From Candidatus Omnitrophota bacterium (GTDB lineage Bacteria > Omnitrophota > Koll11 > Gorgyraeales > Gorgyraeaceae): DNA of 11,549 bases. Positions 1 through 8,600 of the stretch are shown in pieces (position 1 is the first letter of the stretch; the number at the start of each line of letters is the position of its first letter). The stretch is taken from assembly GCA_018818505.1 (NCBI GenBank), contig JAHIRR010000020.1, positions 1-11,549 on the forward strand, read 5' to 3'. The notes under the pieces were generated by a model. That model was given only the letters and a program-made list of their open reading frames with translations, did no database searches and was not told the DNA's origin. The position numbers and the translations under genes are program-made.

Positions 1-1
1 A

Positions 2-367
2 GAAAAGCCTGAGACCATAGCCACTGCCATCCGCATCGGTAATCCAGCAAGCTGGAAAAAGGCAGAGGCAGCTCGTGACGAATCAGGTGGTCTCATAGAC
101 CTGGTCTCAGACAAGGAAATCCTCGAAGCATACAAGCTCCTAGCAGCCAAGGAAGGCGTGTTCGTAGAACCAGCCTCAGCAGCATCAGTCGCAGGCATCC
201 TTAAACTCAACAAAATCGGCTACTTCAAGAAAACCAAAGACCCCCGCATAGTCTGCATCCTAACCGGCCACGGCCTAAAAGACCCAGACCGCGCAATAAA
301 ATCAATCAAACCACCCAAAACCCTCCCAGCCAATCTCGACTCCATCATCAACGAAATTGGCCTCTAA
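2..367 (+). CDS. thrC: Threonine synthase, C-terminal part (5' truncated by window edge)
   Basis: Reading from base 2 gives 121 codons and then TAA at 365-367; the start lies outside the window. Threonine synthase is a PLP enzyme that converts O-phosphohomoserine to threonine in the cytoplasm, the last step of threonine biosynthesis. The visible part carries motifs typical of the family's C-terminal half: [11 protein letters not shown] near the beginning, then [11 protein letters not shown] (the segment near the active site after the PLP domain), then [11 protein letters not shown] close to the end. The length and the ending after the TGHGLKD motif fit a complete C-terminus. Codon use is unusual compared with the rest of the window: it strongly favours C-ending codons, and bases 301-360 hold 23 C and only 5 G. 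A related PLP fold-type II enzyme such as threonine dehydratase is the alternative, but the motif set favours threonine synthase. Confidence 0.9.
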   Translation, partial: EKPETIATAIRIGNPASWKKAEAARDESGGLIDLVSDKEILEAYKLLAAKEGVFVEPASAASVAGILKLNKIGYFKKTKDPRIVCILTGHGLKDPDRAIKSIKPPKTLPANLDSIINEIGL

Positions 368-438
368 CCCCACATCTATAAAAAAATAAAAAATAATTGA
401 AAGAAAATCGCCCTCTCGATGTGTCTAATATATGATGA
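368..438. other. A-rich intergenic spacer after thrC
   Basis: This spacer is short and A-rich, with runs of A around 378-395. TATGAT at 431-436 resembles a -10 box just ahead of the left palindrome, but there is no good -35 hexamer 17 bases upstream (TTGAAA at 397-402 is too far). No terminator hairpin with a T-run follows thrC. The first strong structure downstream is the transposase-flanking palindrome. Confidence 0.4.
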
Positions 439-479
439 AAAGTAGACAAAACAGACAGTGACTGTTTTGTCTACTTTAG
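439..479. repeat. Left 41-bp palindromic repeat of the transposase unit
   Basis: Arms at 439-454 and 462-477 are perfect inverted copies (16 bp each) around ACAGTGA at 455-461. Bases 439-479 match 1396-1436 exactly. The 5' arm contains GTAG, the tetranucleotide that marks the foot of many REP sequences. The centre holds an in-frame GTG (458) that could be mistaken for the transposase start. Confidence 0.95.
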
Positions 480-484
480 AAAAG

Positions 485-492
485 AAAGGAGG
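485..492 (+). promoter_or_regulatory. Ribosome binding site deciding the transposase start
   Basis: AAAGGAGG lies four bases before ATG 497 and just outside the left palindrome. It makes ATG 497 preferable to the upstream in-frame GTG at 458, which sits in the palindrome centre and has no purine-rich site in front of it. Confidence 0.7.
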
Positions 493-496
493 CGGT

Positions 497-1402
497 ATGA
501 AGGAAGTGATGGACTTGATAGTAGAGGGTAAAATAAAGCGCTACTTTAGGGCAAGGTGCAAGCCTTCGTTCGAAGGTGCTATCACGCATGTTACTCAGCG
601 CGCCCCAGGCAAAGAGCCTTTATTTTTGGAGGAATCAGATTATCTTTACATGTTGCATCTAATAAAGGAGGTGGCTAAGGAATTTAAACTTAAGGTATTT
701 AGTTTTGTTTTGATGTTAAACCATATCCATCTATTGATGAAGCTTGCATCCTCAAACCTGTCTGATGCAATGCAGAGTCTATTTCAAAAATACGCAATGT
801 ACTTCAACAGAAAATACAATAGAAAAGGTCATGTCTTTTGCGGGACTTATAGATCTGCCTTGTGCTTTGACGAAAGCTATCTTCTGGCAGCTTCTCTATA
901 TATACACTTCAATCCTGTAAAGGCAGGTATAGTAACGAATCCTTTAGACTATCGTTGGTCCTCGTGCGCACTGTTTTTGAGCGATATAGCAAAGGATAGT
1001 TTTGTCGACTACAGGTATGTTCTTGGAATGTTGAATGACGACATATCTGTGGCTCGCCCCAGATATACAGAATTATTAGGAAACGAAGAGCTTAGAAAGA
1101 TAGGCAATGTATCTGAAAACCCTAAGGCCCTGGAACATGCCGTGTCGGCGTTAAAAGAAAAACTGCAACACCTTTATAAGGATGAAAATAAAAAATGGCT
1201 GACAGAACATGGCTTATTTGGAGATGAGGACCTGAAACAGAAGATCAAGGAATTAAAAGAGAAAAAATGGCTGAGGAATCCCCATGGACTGGATGCGCGA
1301 AAGTACATGATAGAACAGCTGAAAGCCAGGGGTTATAGTATACCAGATATTGCTGCCAAACTTAACTTAAGCCGAGCAGCAATATATAAAGCGCTAAAGT
1401 AG
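497..1402 (+). CDS. Y1/HUH transposase, IS200-like, REP-associated (RAYT) type
   Basis: The product has 301 residues from ATG 497. It is a single-strand DNA transposase of the Y1_Tnp group, which cuts DNA beside hairpins through a covalent phosphotyrosine link. The HUH metal-binding motif is seen as NHIHLLMK (His76, His78). The likely nucleophile is Tyr99 in KYAMYFNRKY, with Tyr102 as the alternative. GHVFCGTYRS (111-120) and YIHFNPVKAG (135-144) are the usual RAYT blocks. A C-terminal extension ends in a resolvase-like helix-turn-helix at about 279-300 (IPDIAAKLNLSRAAIYKAL). At about 300 residues it is longer than IS200 TnpA (about 150) and fits the longer RAYT-type proteins with a C-terminal domain. 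The TAG stop is formed inside the right palindrome. The frame is intact and the motifs are present, so it may be functional. Confidence 0.92.
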   Translation: MKEVMDLIVEGKIKRYFRARCKPSFEGAITHVTQRAPGKEPLFLEESDYLYMLHLIKEVAKEFKLKVFSFVLMLNHIHLLMKLASSNLSDAMQSLFQKYAMYFNRKYNRKGHVFCGTYRSALCFDESYLLAASLYIHFNPVKAGIVTNPLDYRWSSCALFLSDIAKDSFVDYRYVLGMLNDDISVARPRYTELLGNEELRKIGNVSENPKALEHAVSALKEKLQHLYKDENKKWLTEHGLFGDEDLKQKIKELKEKKWLRNPHGLDARKYMIEQLKARGYSIPDIAAKLNLSRAAIYKALK

Positions 1403-1436
1403 ACAAAACAGACAGTGACTGTTTTGTCTACTTTAG
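1394..1436. repeat. Right palindromic repeat of the transposase unit
   Basis: Bases 1396-1436 are identical to 439-479. Here the palindrome extends by two further pairs (C1394-G1436 and T1395-A1435), giving 18-base arms around the same ACAGTGA centre (1412-1418). The TAG of GTAG in its 5' arm is the stop codon of the transposase (1400-1402), so gene and repeat overlap by about nine bases. Confidence 0.95.
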
Positions 1437-1457
1437 GGAGGGGAGCACGAAATGTGA

Positions 1458-1485
1458 CCCACAGGCATGATTTTGTGACTGTGGG
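1458..1485. promoter_or_regulatory. Small inverted repeat upstream of the XRE gene (possible operator)
   Basis: CCCACAG at 1458-1464 and CTGTGGG at 1479-1485 are perfect inverted 7-mers separated by 14 bases. The pair lies about 50 bases before the XRE-family gene. It could be an operator for autoregulation or a weak hairpin. There is no T-run for a terminator, and the short arms could arise by chance. Confidence 0.3.
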
Positions 1486-1512
1486 GCTATTCAATTCTTA
1501 ACCAACCAATCA

Positions 1513-1529
1513 TATAATAAACCAAAGGA
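1513..1529 (+). promoter_or_regulatory. Possible -10 box and RBS of the XRE gene
   Basis: A consensus TATAAT is at 1513-1518 and AAAGGA at 1524-1529 is six bases before ATG 1536. The best -35 candidate at 17-base spacing is TTCAAT (1490-1495), which is poor. If the -10 box is real, transcription would start almost at the Shine-Dalgarno site and leave a very short leader. The RBS is convincing; the promoter is tentative. Confidence 0.4.
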
Positions 1530-1535
1530 CATATT

Positions 1536-1877
1536 ATGAATCTTGAGAAGATTAGAAGCATTTTGCCTAATCGCGTCAGGAGTTTTCGCAATTCCAAGAA
1601 TCTCACCCAAGAGCAGCTTGCCGAGAGAGTAGATATTCACCCGACATATATCAGTCGAATAGAAAGCGGCAAAAAACTCCCTACCTTGGTCATAATTTGC
1701 AAGCTTGCTGATGCTTTAGGAATAAATGCTTATGAGCTTCTGATAGATGAGGCAAAGGCAGCATCCTCTCAATATAAGATAAAGAAAATAATCAACATGA
1801 TAAATGAAGCAAAACCTGCAGATGTAGATACCTATATGGGTTTGCTTAATGTATTGCGCAAAAATCGAAAGAAGTAG
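1536..1877 (+). CDS. XRE-family helix-turn-helix transcriptional regulator
   Basis: The 113-residue product is a small cytoplasmic DNA-binding protein. A Cro/C1-type HTH covers about residues 11-68: VRSFRNSKNLTQEQLAERV supplies the first helices, HPTYISRIESGKKLPT the recognition helix and turn, and ICKLADALGINAYELL the closing helices. The C-terminal 45 residues are charged and probably helical, with no recognised sensor domain. ATG 1536 is supported by AAAGGA six bases upstream. The 3' end overlaps the start of the lipoprotein gene by 29 bases, which suggests co-transcription and perhaps translational coupling. Its targets cannot be read from the sequence; nearby candidates are its own promoter and the downstream surface-protein genes. 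It lies outside the transposase palindromes and need not belong to that unit. Confidence 0.88.
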   Translation: MNLEKIRSILPNRVRSFRNSKNLTQEQLAERVDIHPTYISRIESGKKLPTLVIICKLADALGINAYELLIDEAKAASSQYKIKKIINMINEAKPADVDTYMGLLNVLRKNRKK

Positions 1878-2457
1878 AAAATTTTTATTTTGTTTGGCTG
1901 TTTTGGTCATGACTGTGTCAGGCTGTGCCAAGGCCTTTGATAAGACAGACATAGTAAAGATAGTAGATTTTGAGCTTTCTCCAGATGAAGAAAAAATTGC
2001 CTTTGCTGCTGTGACGCCAGTAGGAAATACTGACATCTGGGTAGTAGATATAAACGGGACCAACCTAAAAAAGCTTACCTTTAAAGATCGCTCACCCACG
2101 AATCACCTTGCAGGATTTTTCAAGAAGAGGAAATGGAGGGGATTTTATGAGGTAGATATGTGTAGTCCTGCGTGGACAAAAGATGGGGATGTTTTGTTTT
2201 GTCAGAAATTAACCAAGTATGATATGCATGGGGCGCGCACTGTAAATAAGAGATATTGGACAATTAAGACGGATGGAAGTGATAAAAAATCAAAAACAGC
2301 TGAGGACAAAATTGTTATAAAAAGGCCTTTTGGGCCAGTTAATAGATATAAAACCTCCGAACAATCCGATAAACATAAAAAGAAAATCCTACTCAAAGAC
2401 GATACCCTCTGGGTTTTAAGTTTTGGAGAGAGCACATCTAAAAAATTGATGCAATAA
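1849..2457 (+). CDS. Putative TolB-like/PD40 beta-propeller lipoprotein (short)
   Basis: The product has 202 residues from ATG 1849. The N-terminus looks like a lipoprotein signal: basic residues at 5-11, a hydrophobic stretch (FLFCLAVLVMTV), then a lipobox VSGC with Cys26 as the acylated residue. A TolB/PD40-like strand motif follows (FELSPDEEKIAFAA...TDIWVVDINGTNLKKLT), and a weaker second one around WTIKTDGS, so it probably lies at the cell envelope on the periplasmic side. At 202 residues it can hold only two or three propeller blades, far fewer than a full TolB-like propeller, so it may be a truncated or decayed copy even though it has an ordinary TAA stop. The start is uncertain: no clear Shine-Dalgarno precedes ATG 1849, and coupling to the overlapping XRE gene is the likeliest route of translation. 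Confidence 0.6.
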   Translation: MYCAKIERSRKFLFCLAVLVMTVSGCAKAFDKTDIVKIVDFELSPDEEKIAFAAVTPVGNTDIWVVDINGTNLKKLTFKDRSPTNHLAGFFKKRKWRGFYEVDMCSPAWTKDGDVLFCQKLTKYDMHGARTVNKRYWTIKTDGSDKKSKTAEDKIVIKRPFGPVNRYKTSEQSDKHKKKILLKDDTLWVLSFGESTSKKLMQ

Positions 2458-2466
2458 TTTAATAGC

Positions 2467-2500
2467 TGTCATTGCGAGGAGACCGAAGGGATTCCTCGCC
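2467..2500. repeat. Partial copy of the TGTCATTGCGAG repeat
   Basis: It begins with TGTCATTGCGAG and then departs from the neighbouring full copy, ending in TTCCTCGCC. CGAGGA (2475-2480) and TCCTCG (2493-2498) can pair into a small hairpin. It looks like a shortened family member placed directly against the full copy that starts at 2501. Confidence 0.75.
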
Positions 2501-2606
2501 TGTCATTGCGAGCGAAGCCCCGCCCTTTGTTTGCAAAGGGCGGGACGAAGCGAAGCAATCTCAAAAAAAGAGATTGCTTCGGTCGCTTCGTCCCCTCGCA
2601 ATGACA
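2501..2606. repeat. Full copy A of the TGTCATTGCGAG...CTCGCAATGACA inverted-repeat element
   Basis: The outer 12-base ends, TGTCATTGCGAG (2501-2512) and CTCGCAATGACA (2595-2606), are perfect inverted copies. The core arms CGAAGCAATCTC (2551-2562) and GAGATTGCTTCG (2570-2581) flank a loop of seven A. The left half also carries a nested palindrome, CCCGCCCTTTG (2519-2529) with CAAAGGGCGGG (2534-2544). The element resembles a non-autonomous palindromic repeat. It ends 17 bases before the start codon of the giant gene, so it must lie in that gene's leader or promoter region. Confidence 0.9.
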
Positions 2607-2623
2607 GGGAAAGCGGATTTTCC

Positions 2624-5600
2624 ATGAAGATCATATTTTACTTTATATTGATCTGTGGGTTAGCTTCTCTTTTACTTACTTCTATAGCTATAGCAGATGA
2701 AGATGAACCATTTGTTGTTACTCTTGATAGCACTAAGGGTGCAAAAATAAACATATCTCCTTATGAAACTACTTCAGATAATGTTAGAGAAAAGCCTATA
2801 TTATTAGTTCATGGTTTTACTTCGAGCGGTGAAGTGTGGCGCAATAAAAATAAAGATTACATAAAGGAATTTACACAAAACGGCTACGACGTAATCGTCA
2901 TTGACATGCGTGGAAACAAAGTCGATACTGATGGCGACCATGTAGTTGATGCACCCGTTGTTGGAAATTCATGGGGCTATACCGTCAGAGATCTTGGTGA
3001 TGATGTCGGAATCGCACTTCAACATGGCATAGATTACTTAAATCAAAACCTCCCTGATCGTAATTACACAAAAGCAGATGTGGTAACTCATTCAACAGGC
3101 GCGCTTGCTGTAACAGCCTATTCTAGATCATCAGGTCTTATTAGCTATAAAAATAACATAGATACCATAATAGAACTCGCGCCGCCTAATAATGGATCTG
3201 TAAAAGGAATAGCAAATATAAAAGAGATAGTTCAAGTCCTTTTTTTACCTCCCGTTCAGGGAATAGTTGCCTATGAATATTGTTTGGAATTATCGAGCGA
3301 CAAGATCTGGATACCTGGCAGTAGGATGGAATCTGAGAAGCTGAGAAAAGAACTTATACCAGAGAGTCTTTTCCTTCAGAGCATAAAAGGGCTTGGCCCA
3401 GCCGCATCCATAGAGACATTTATCGCAATCGGCGACGAAGATTGGGTAGTCGGTGACTGGAGCCCTGTCATAGAGGAAAGGGATGATATTGGCTACGAAT
3501 ATTTTATAGGCCTGGACCACTTTAATTTCTGCAATAGCGAACTTGTGCTTCAGGCCTTACTTGATAAATTAGAAAAAGGTACAGAAAGCAGATTTTTTGA
3601 TCGCTATGAACCTTACAGAAGCAAAAATGCAATTGCGTTTTTGATAGCGCCAGGCACAGGCATAGATCATCCTGACGACACCTTTGACGTCGTCAGTTTT
3701 GCAAAAGGCATAAATGTAAGTCCAGAAAAACTTTTTGAGATGTACATGAGGATAGCCGGCAGAAAGGGTAAGCAAGCGCTGCTCAATTATTGGGACGCGC
3801 TCCATTATTTTAAAAAGGCCCAGGAGGAGATCGATAGTGGTATGCTTGAGGAGACAGTTATCACTAATTGGAACGAGCTTTTATCTGAAAAGAATCAGAT
3901 CCTCCATGAATATTTTTCAGAGGCATCTAAGGAGTATTTAGAATGCCCTGATATCGCGATTCTGGCCAATGGTTTTTACAACGAACTCGCAAAACTCGTT
4001 ATAGAAAAACTCGAAGAGCCTGTTCGCATAGTAGATCATACATTTAGCCCGGCTATATTAAACGACCAGAAACTTTTGATTATACCCTCTGGCGGCCTCT
4101 CAGGCCTGTCAAATTCAGACATATTTAAGAAAAAGCTCTCAGAGTTTGTTGAGAATGGAGGCACACTAATTTGCTTTACGCAGCAATACGGCTATGATTT
4201 TACCGCGCTTCCAACAGGCAAACTCAAGGCTTACGGCTGGCAGGAGGACGCATTATGCTATACCGAGGCAGCCTATATCAAGAATTTCCATCAGATTTTA
4301 TCGTCGCAAAACAAACTTTACCCTGACCTGAAACTCGACGGATATTTTACTGCCTGGCCTGATAACACAAAAGTCCTTCTAAGGCGCTCAAAGAATCTCA
4401 TGCCTGCAATGCTTATGTATGAATTTGGAGAAGGCATGGTCATAGTCTGCTCACTTTATACAGACTGGGGGCATATCAATGGCCAGGCGAGCGCTTCGGA
4501 AATCGATCTAACAAGGGATCTTATTAGATGGTCAAAACAAAGCCAGGCCTTGCCAGAGACTCAGACTGGCAGTGATATTAGAGAAGAGATTGAGATAAAT
4601 AGAGAGTTCAGCGCGATAGAATTTGTCCTGAGATCCCCAAACGGAGATATCTTAGAAAAAAAGGCCAGGGCTGACCCGATATACGAATTAGGCCTTACCT
4701 TAAATAAACCTGGCATCTACTGTGTTGATTACATGCTTTACAATTCTGACAATGAAATAATCCAGCCTCAAACCGAAGGTTTTTATTTTTGTTTTTCCCA
4801 ACCCCCTGCAGGCTCTATAAAAAACCCTGATTTCACATTCAACATCACTACAGACAGCGAGAATTATATCCAGGACGCTGAGGCCGCATTTACCCTGCAT
4901 TTTAAAAATAATACCAGCCGCGATGAATGGGTAAAATGTAAAGCCAGATTCTCACTTCATGATATAGAATTCACAGAGTCAATAAAAGTCCCGGCCAATA
5001 CGCTTGTATCTTTTGAGAAGAAGATAATCGCAAAACTCACTGACCGCCTCACAGCAAATTTCTATTCATCTGGAAATGAATTCCTCAACCGGGCAGAAAG
5101 GGGCATAAATGTTTACATAGCGAGCGTAGACGCAGCTATAAATACCGACAGAAAACAATATACCCCAGGCCAAAAAGTTTCCATACAGTATAACATAAAA
5201 AATAATTCAAAAACAGGTGTTGGGCTTTCGCTCGCCATGAATATTATCGATCCAAAAAATAACGAGGTCCACTACGATACAAAGACGATTAGATTGAGCG
5301 AGGGAGAGATCGATTCATGGAAGCAGGATTTTAAGATACCTGAAGATACGCCCAGAGGAATATATAAAATAAAACTGAGCGCGTTTTCAAATTCTAGACT
5401 TGTTGGTTCAAAAACCGTGGAGATCGACATACCAAGCCCATTGCTCTATATAGAAGATAAACTGCCCAGCTCCTTCTTTGAATTGTTAAAGATCGAGATG
5501 GAAAAGCTTATATGCGCCCCGAGTGAATCTATTCTGGCAAAGATAATAATCAATGATAGCGTAGATTCTGCGGAGCTGGACATAAGGGTATTACCAAGTG

Positions 5601-8600
5601 CAGAAAAAGGGGATTTGTGGGGGATAATAAGGGATCATGAGGCCAGCCCAGTGCAGGGCGCTAACATCAACAGCGTCTATACGAACGAGCAAGGTCGATA
5701 TTTGTTAAAGGGCCTTGATAGAGGCGAGGGTACGATAGATATTCGAGCGCCTGGATTCGACGAGCTCGTAAAAAAGATAAACATTTTAGCAGGAGACAAT
5801 AACTTAGATATCGCCCTGAGTCCTTCGAAATACGGCAATCTTTCTGGGAGAGTTACAGATTCAATAGGTTCAGAGGTGACGCTTGAACCAGTTAGCGCAG
5901 CAAGTTCGGATGTATCTGTCAGGTATGCAGTTGTGTCAGGTGAGGGTAAGTTTGAGTTCAGGCATGTTCCGATCGGCGTATATCAATTAAAAGTACAGCC
6001 AGAGAATATTACAGAAGAGATACAAATTGAAGAGGGGGACAATACAGAATTGTCATTGCGAGCGAAGCGAAGCAATCTCGAAGAAGAAGAGATTGCTTCG
6101 GCCCCGATAAATCAGGGCCTCGCAATGACAAGCGAAACTGAACCCAACAACGACTTCACTACAGCTAATGAAGCAGGATCGAACTCAACTATCCGTGGAA
6201 AGATCTATGATTTTGGCGACGAGGATTATTTTAAGTTTTCAGTAGAAAGCGTCTCGATATTGACTGTCTCGGTTAAAAACGTTCCAAAGGACCTTACCCC
6301 TAATATCAGGATTTATGATTCACAAAAGAGATGGGTTGGCTCTACTGCAGCCTTCCGAGGAGAGGAGATAGAGTACACCTTAGAGATCTCTGAGGCAGGA
6401 ACATACTATTTGCATCTAAAGGATAGATACAACGCCTGCTCATCACATAAAGAATACAGGATTGAGATCGATGCTGTCTCAGGCGCTGATCAATATGAGC
6501 CAAATCCTGATTTTGCGGCCGCAAAAGAGATCGACATAAGAAAAGAGATCTTTGGCACGATCTTTCCAAACGCTGACCAGGATTATTTTAAATTTAATAT
6601 AGAAGAGAAGGGCATCTTTTATATCCAGATGCAAAAAGTGCCTGAAGGCCTCAGGCCATCTTTAAAGATATACGATTCCACAGCTAAAGTAATTGCCCAA
6701 AAAGGCGGCTCTGAAGGAGAAAAGATATGGCTTGAAGTAGAATTGTCCGAGCCTGGCCAATATTATCTTCTGATAAAGGACTGGTATTCAAACTTTTCTT
6801 CTCCCGATGAGTATTCTTTCAAGACGTATTTTATAAAGACGCTCGATGAATACGAGCCAAGCAATAGCAAAGACCAGGCCCAGCTTCTTGATTTTGGCAA
6901 GAACTATTTTGCCACGATCTCTACCAAGAAGGACTCTGATTTTTATAAATTATCTATCCCGGATGCTGGAAAGATAATTGTTTCCCTGAAAGACGTGCCT
7001 TCTAACATAAGGCCTTACATAAAACTTTACAAGTCCACCCGCCAGTCGTGGATTAATTCAGCTGCAGGGTCTGCAGGCGAGGATTTGACAATGGAATTTG
7101 AGGTAAATGACCCTTCGAATTATTTTATCCAGATTCAAGATAGATACAATAGCCAGAGTTCTCATTTGAGATACAGGCTCTTTGTCATGTATATTCCCGA
7201 CGATGAATATGCATTAGAACTCCCTGCGATTTTTAAGAAGACCTTAGAGATTTCTAATGTAATAGATAAAAAGGAAATTGAGCTTGAGATCCCAGGCATT
7301 GACGAACTCGGGAAATATTACTTGCAGGCTGTTTTAAAGTCTCCTCTGCCAGAGAAGAACTCGCAGGCTGTAGAGAGGTTTTATGTGGGAGACCTGGAGC
7401 CAATAGCCTCTCCGGAGATAAAAGTCTCGTGCCTGAAGGATGAGAATACAACGTTCGATGCAGGCGGCCATGCGCGTTTTAGATTCAAGGCTATAAATGA
7501 AGGCAATGCCGGCGGGCCGTGCCAGTTCGATTTTAAATTCATGGATCTATTCAGTCAGAGCGCATCCGCGTTTTTAGAACCTGGCAATGAAAAGGAGTTA
7601 GAGTTTGAATTTCTGCTGCCTGTAGATTTAGAAGAAGGCCTGTATAAAGCAGAATATACGTATAGTGGTGAAAAGCAATCTGTAAATTTTAAAATACTCG
7701 GGGTGAAAATCGATGCTGCGCCTGAGCTTAAAGGCAATGTTTTTAAACTTAATATCGAGAATAAGGGCTCGATGAAGAAGATAGATCTTTTTGCAGAAAT
7801 AAGGTGCGGCAGTTACGAGGAGAAAAAAGAGTTTTCATTGGTAAATACAAAAGATCTGATTTTTAATGTGCCTCAAGTGAGCGGCCAGGATAAGATTTAT
7901 TATGGGATATATTTTTCATCAGGTAAGGCGCTCTATCTGGATTCATATTTACTTAGCAGCCAGGAAGAAGAGCTCTGTCCAATTAAAATAATCAAGGCAG
8001 CCTGCGACAGGGAAGGAGATACAATAAAACTCGAGTGGAAGATTGATGCGCAAGATCAGATTTCCGTTGAATTGGCACTTGACTTAGCAGGGCCTGATGG
8101 GCAACTTCGTAAGTTACCCATGGGTAACTTACGAAGTTGCCCACTGGACAAAGGCATAAATGTTTTAGATCGAGAGATTCAGCCAGAGCTGACATCCTCA
8201 GGGCTATATACTGTCTTGTACGGGTTTATTCAAAACGACACAACGATAGCTCAAGGTTCATTATTCTTTGATGTTGGCAATGAGGTCAAAATAGATGTAA
8301 GGTCAGGTAAAAGAGAATATATGGAAGGAGAGGAGATAAAAATAACAGTGTCAATATTTGCAAGTTTTTCTTTAGACGGGGATTTGAATGTTTTCCTGGA
8401 TAATAAAATTATTGAGACTAAGCCCGTGCAAGTGGATGGATTTGAAGAATTTGATTTTAGTATAAATGATATTAAGCCTGGCAAGTACAAGGCGTGCGCT
8501 GTTATCTCTTATGACGACACAGAAGATGCTTCGAGCAAAGAAGATTTTCGCGTTAAAAAGAAGCCTAAGCCAAATAATTCACCAGTGTTATTTACAATAG

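Larger units (their letters stand above)
439..1436 (+). mobile_element. Transposase unit bounded by identical palindromes (IS200-like / RAYT unit)
   Basis: The 998-bp unit consists of a Y1/HUH transposase gene with the same 41-bp sequence at each end (439-479 and 1396-1436), in the same orientation. Within each copy, 16-base arms (AAAGTAGACAAAACAG and its complement) flank a 7-base centre, ACAGTGA. Y1 transposases of the IS200/IS605 and REP-associated groups recognise hairpins formed by single-stranded palindromes, so the arrangement suggests that these are the transposase's own sites. No target duplication is visible outside the ends, as expected for this mechanism. The element could be active, or it could be a fixed gene with its REP-like repeats. 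Confidence 0.75.

Noticed and set aside
397..436. Promoter for the transposase (TTGAAA with TAATAT or TATGAT)
   Set aside because: The spacings are about 23 or 28 bases, too long for a standard promoter.
458..496. Upstream GTG start (458) for the transposase
   Set aside because: It lies in the palindrome centre, has no RBS, and adds 13 residues of repeat-derived sequence; ATG 497 has AAAGGAGG in front of it.
439..1436. Direct repeats suggestive of a CRISPR remnant
   Set aside because: There are only two copies, each is a full palindrome, and they are separated by a transposase gene rather than by spacers.
2531..2623. TTG start 93 bases upstream for the giant gene
   Set aside because: It would translate the repeat element and place the signal peptide internally; ATG 2624 opens a normal signal peptide.
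3290..8490. Several minus-strand frames of 60-80 codons opposite the giant gene
   Set aside because: All are opposite a long frame with continuous domain similarity, and none shows an RBS-start pair or a protein motif.
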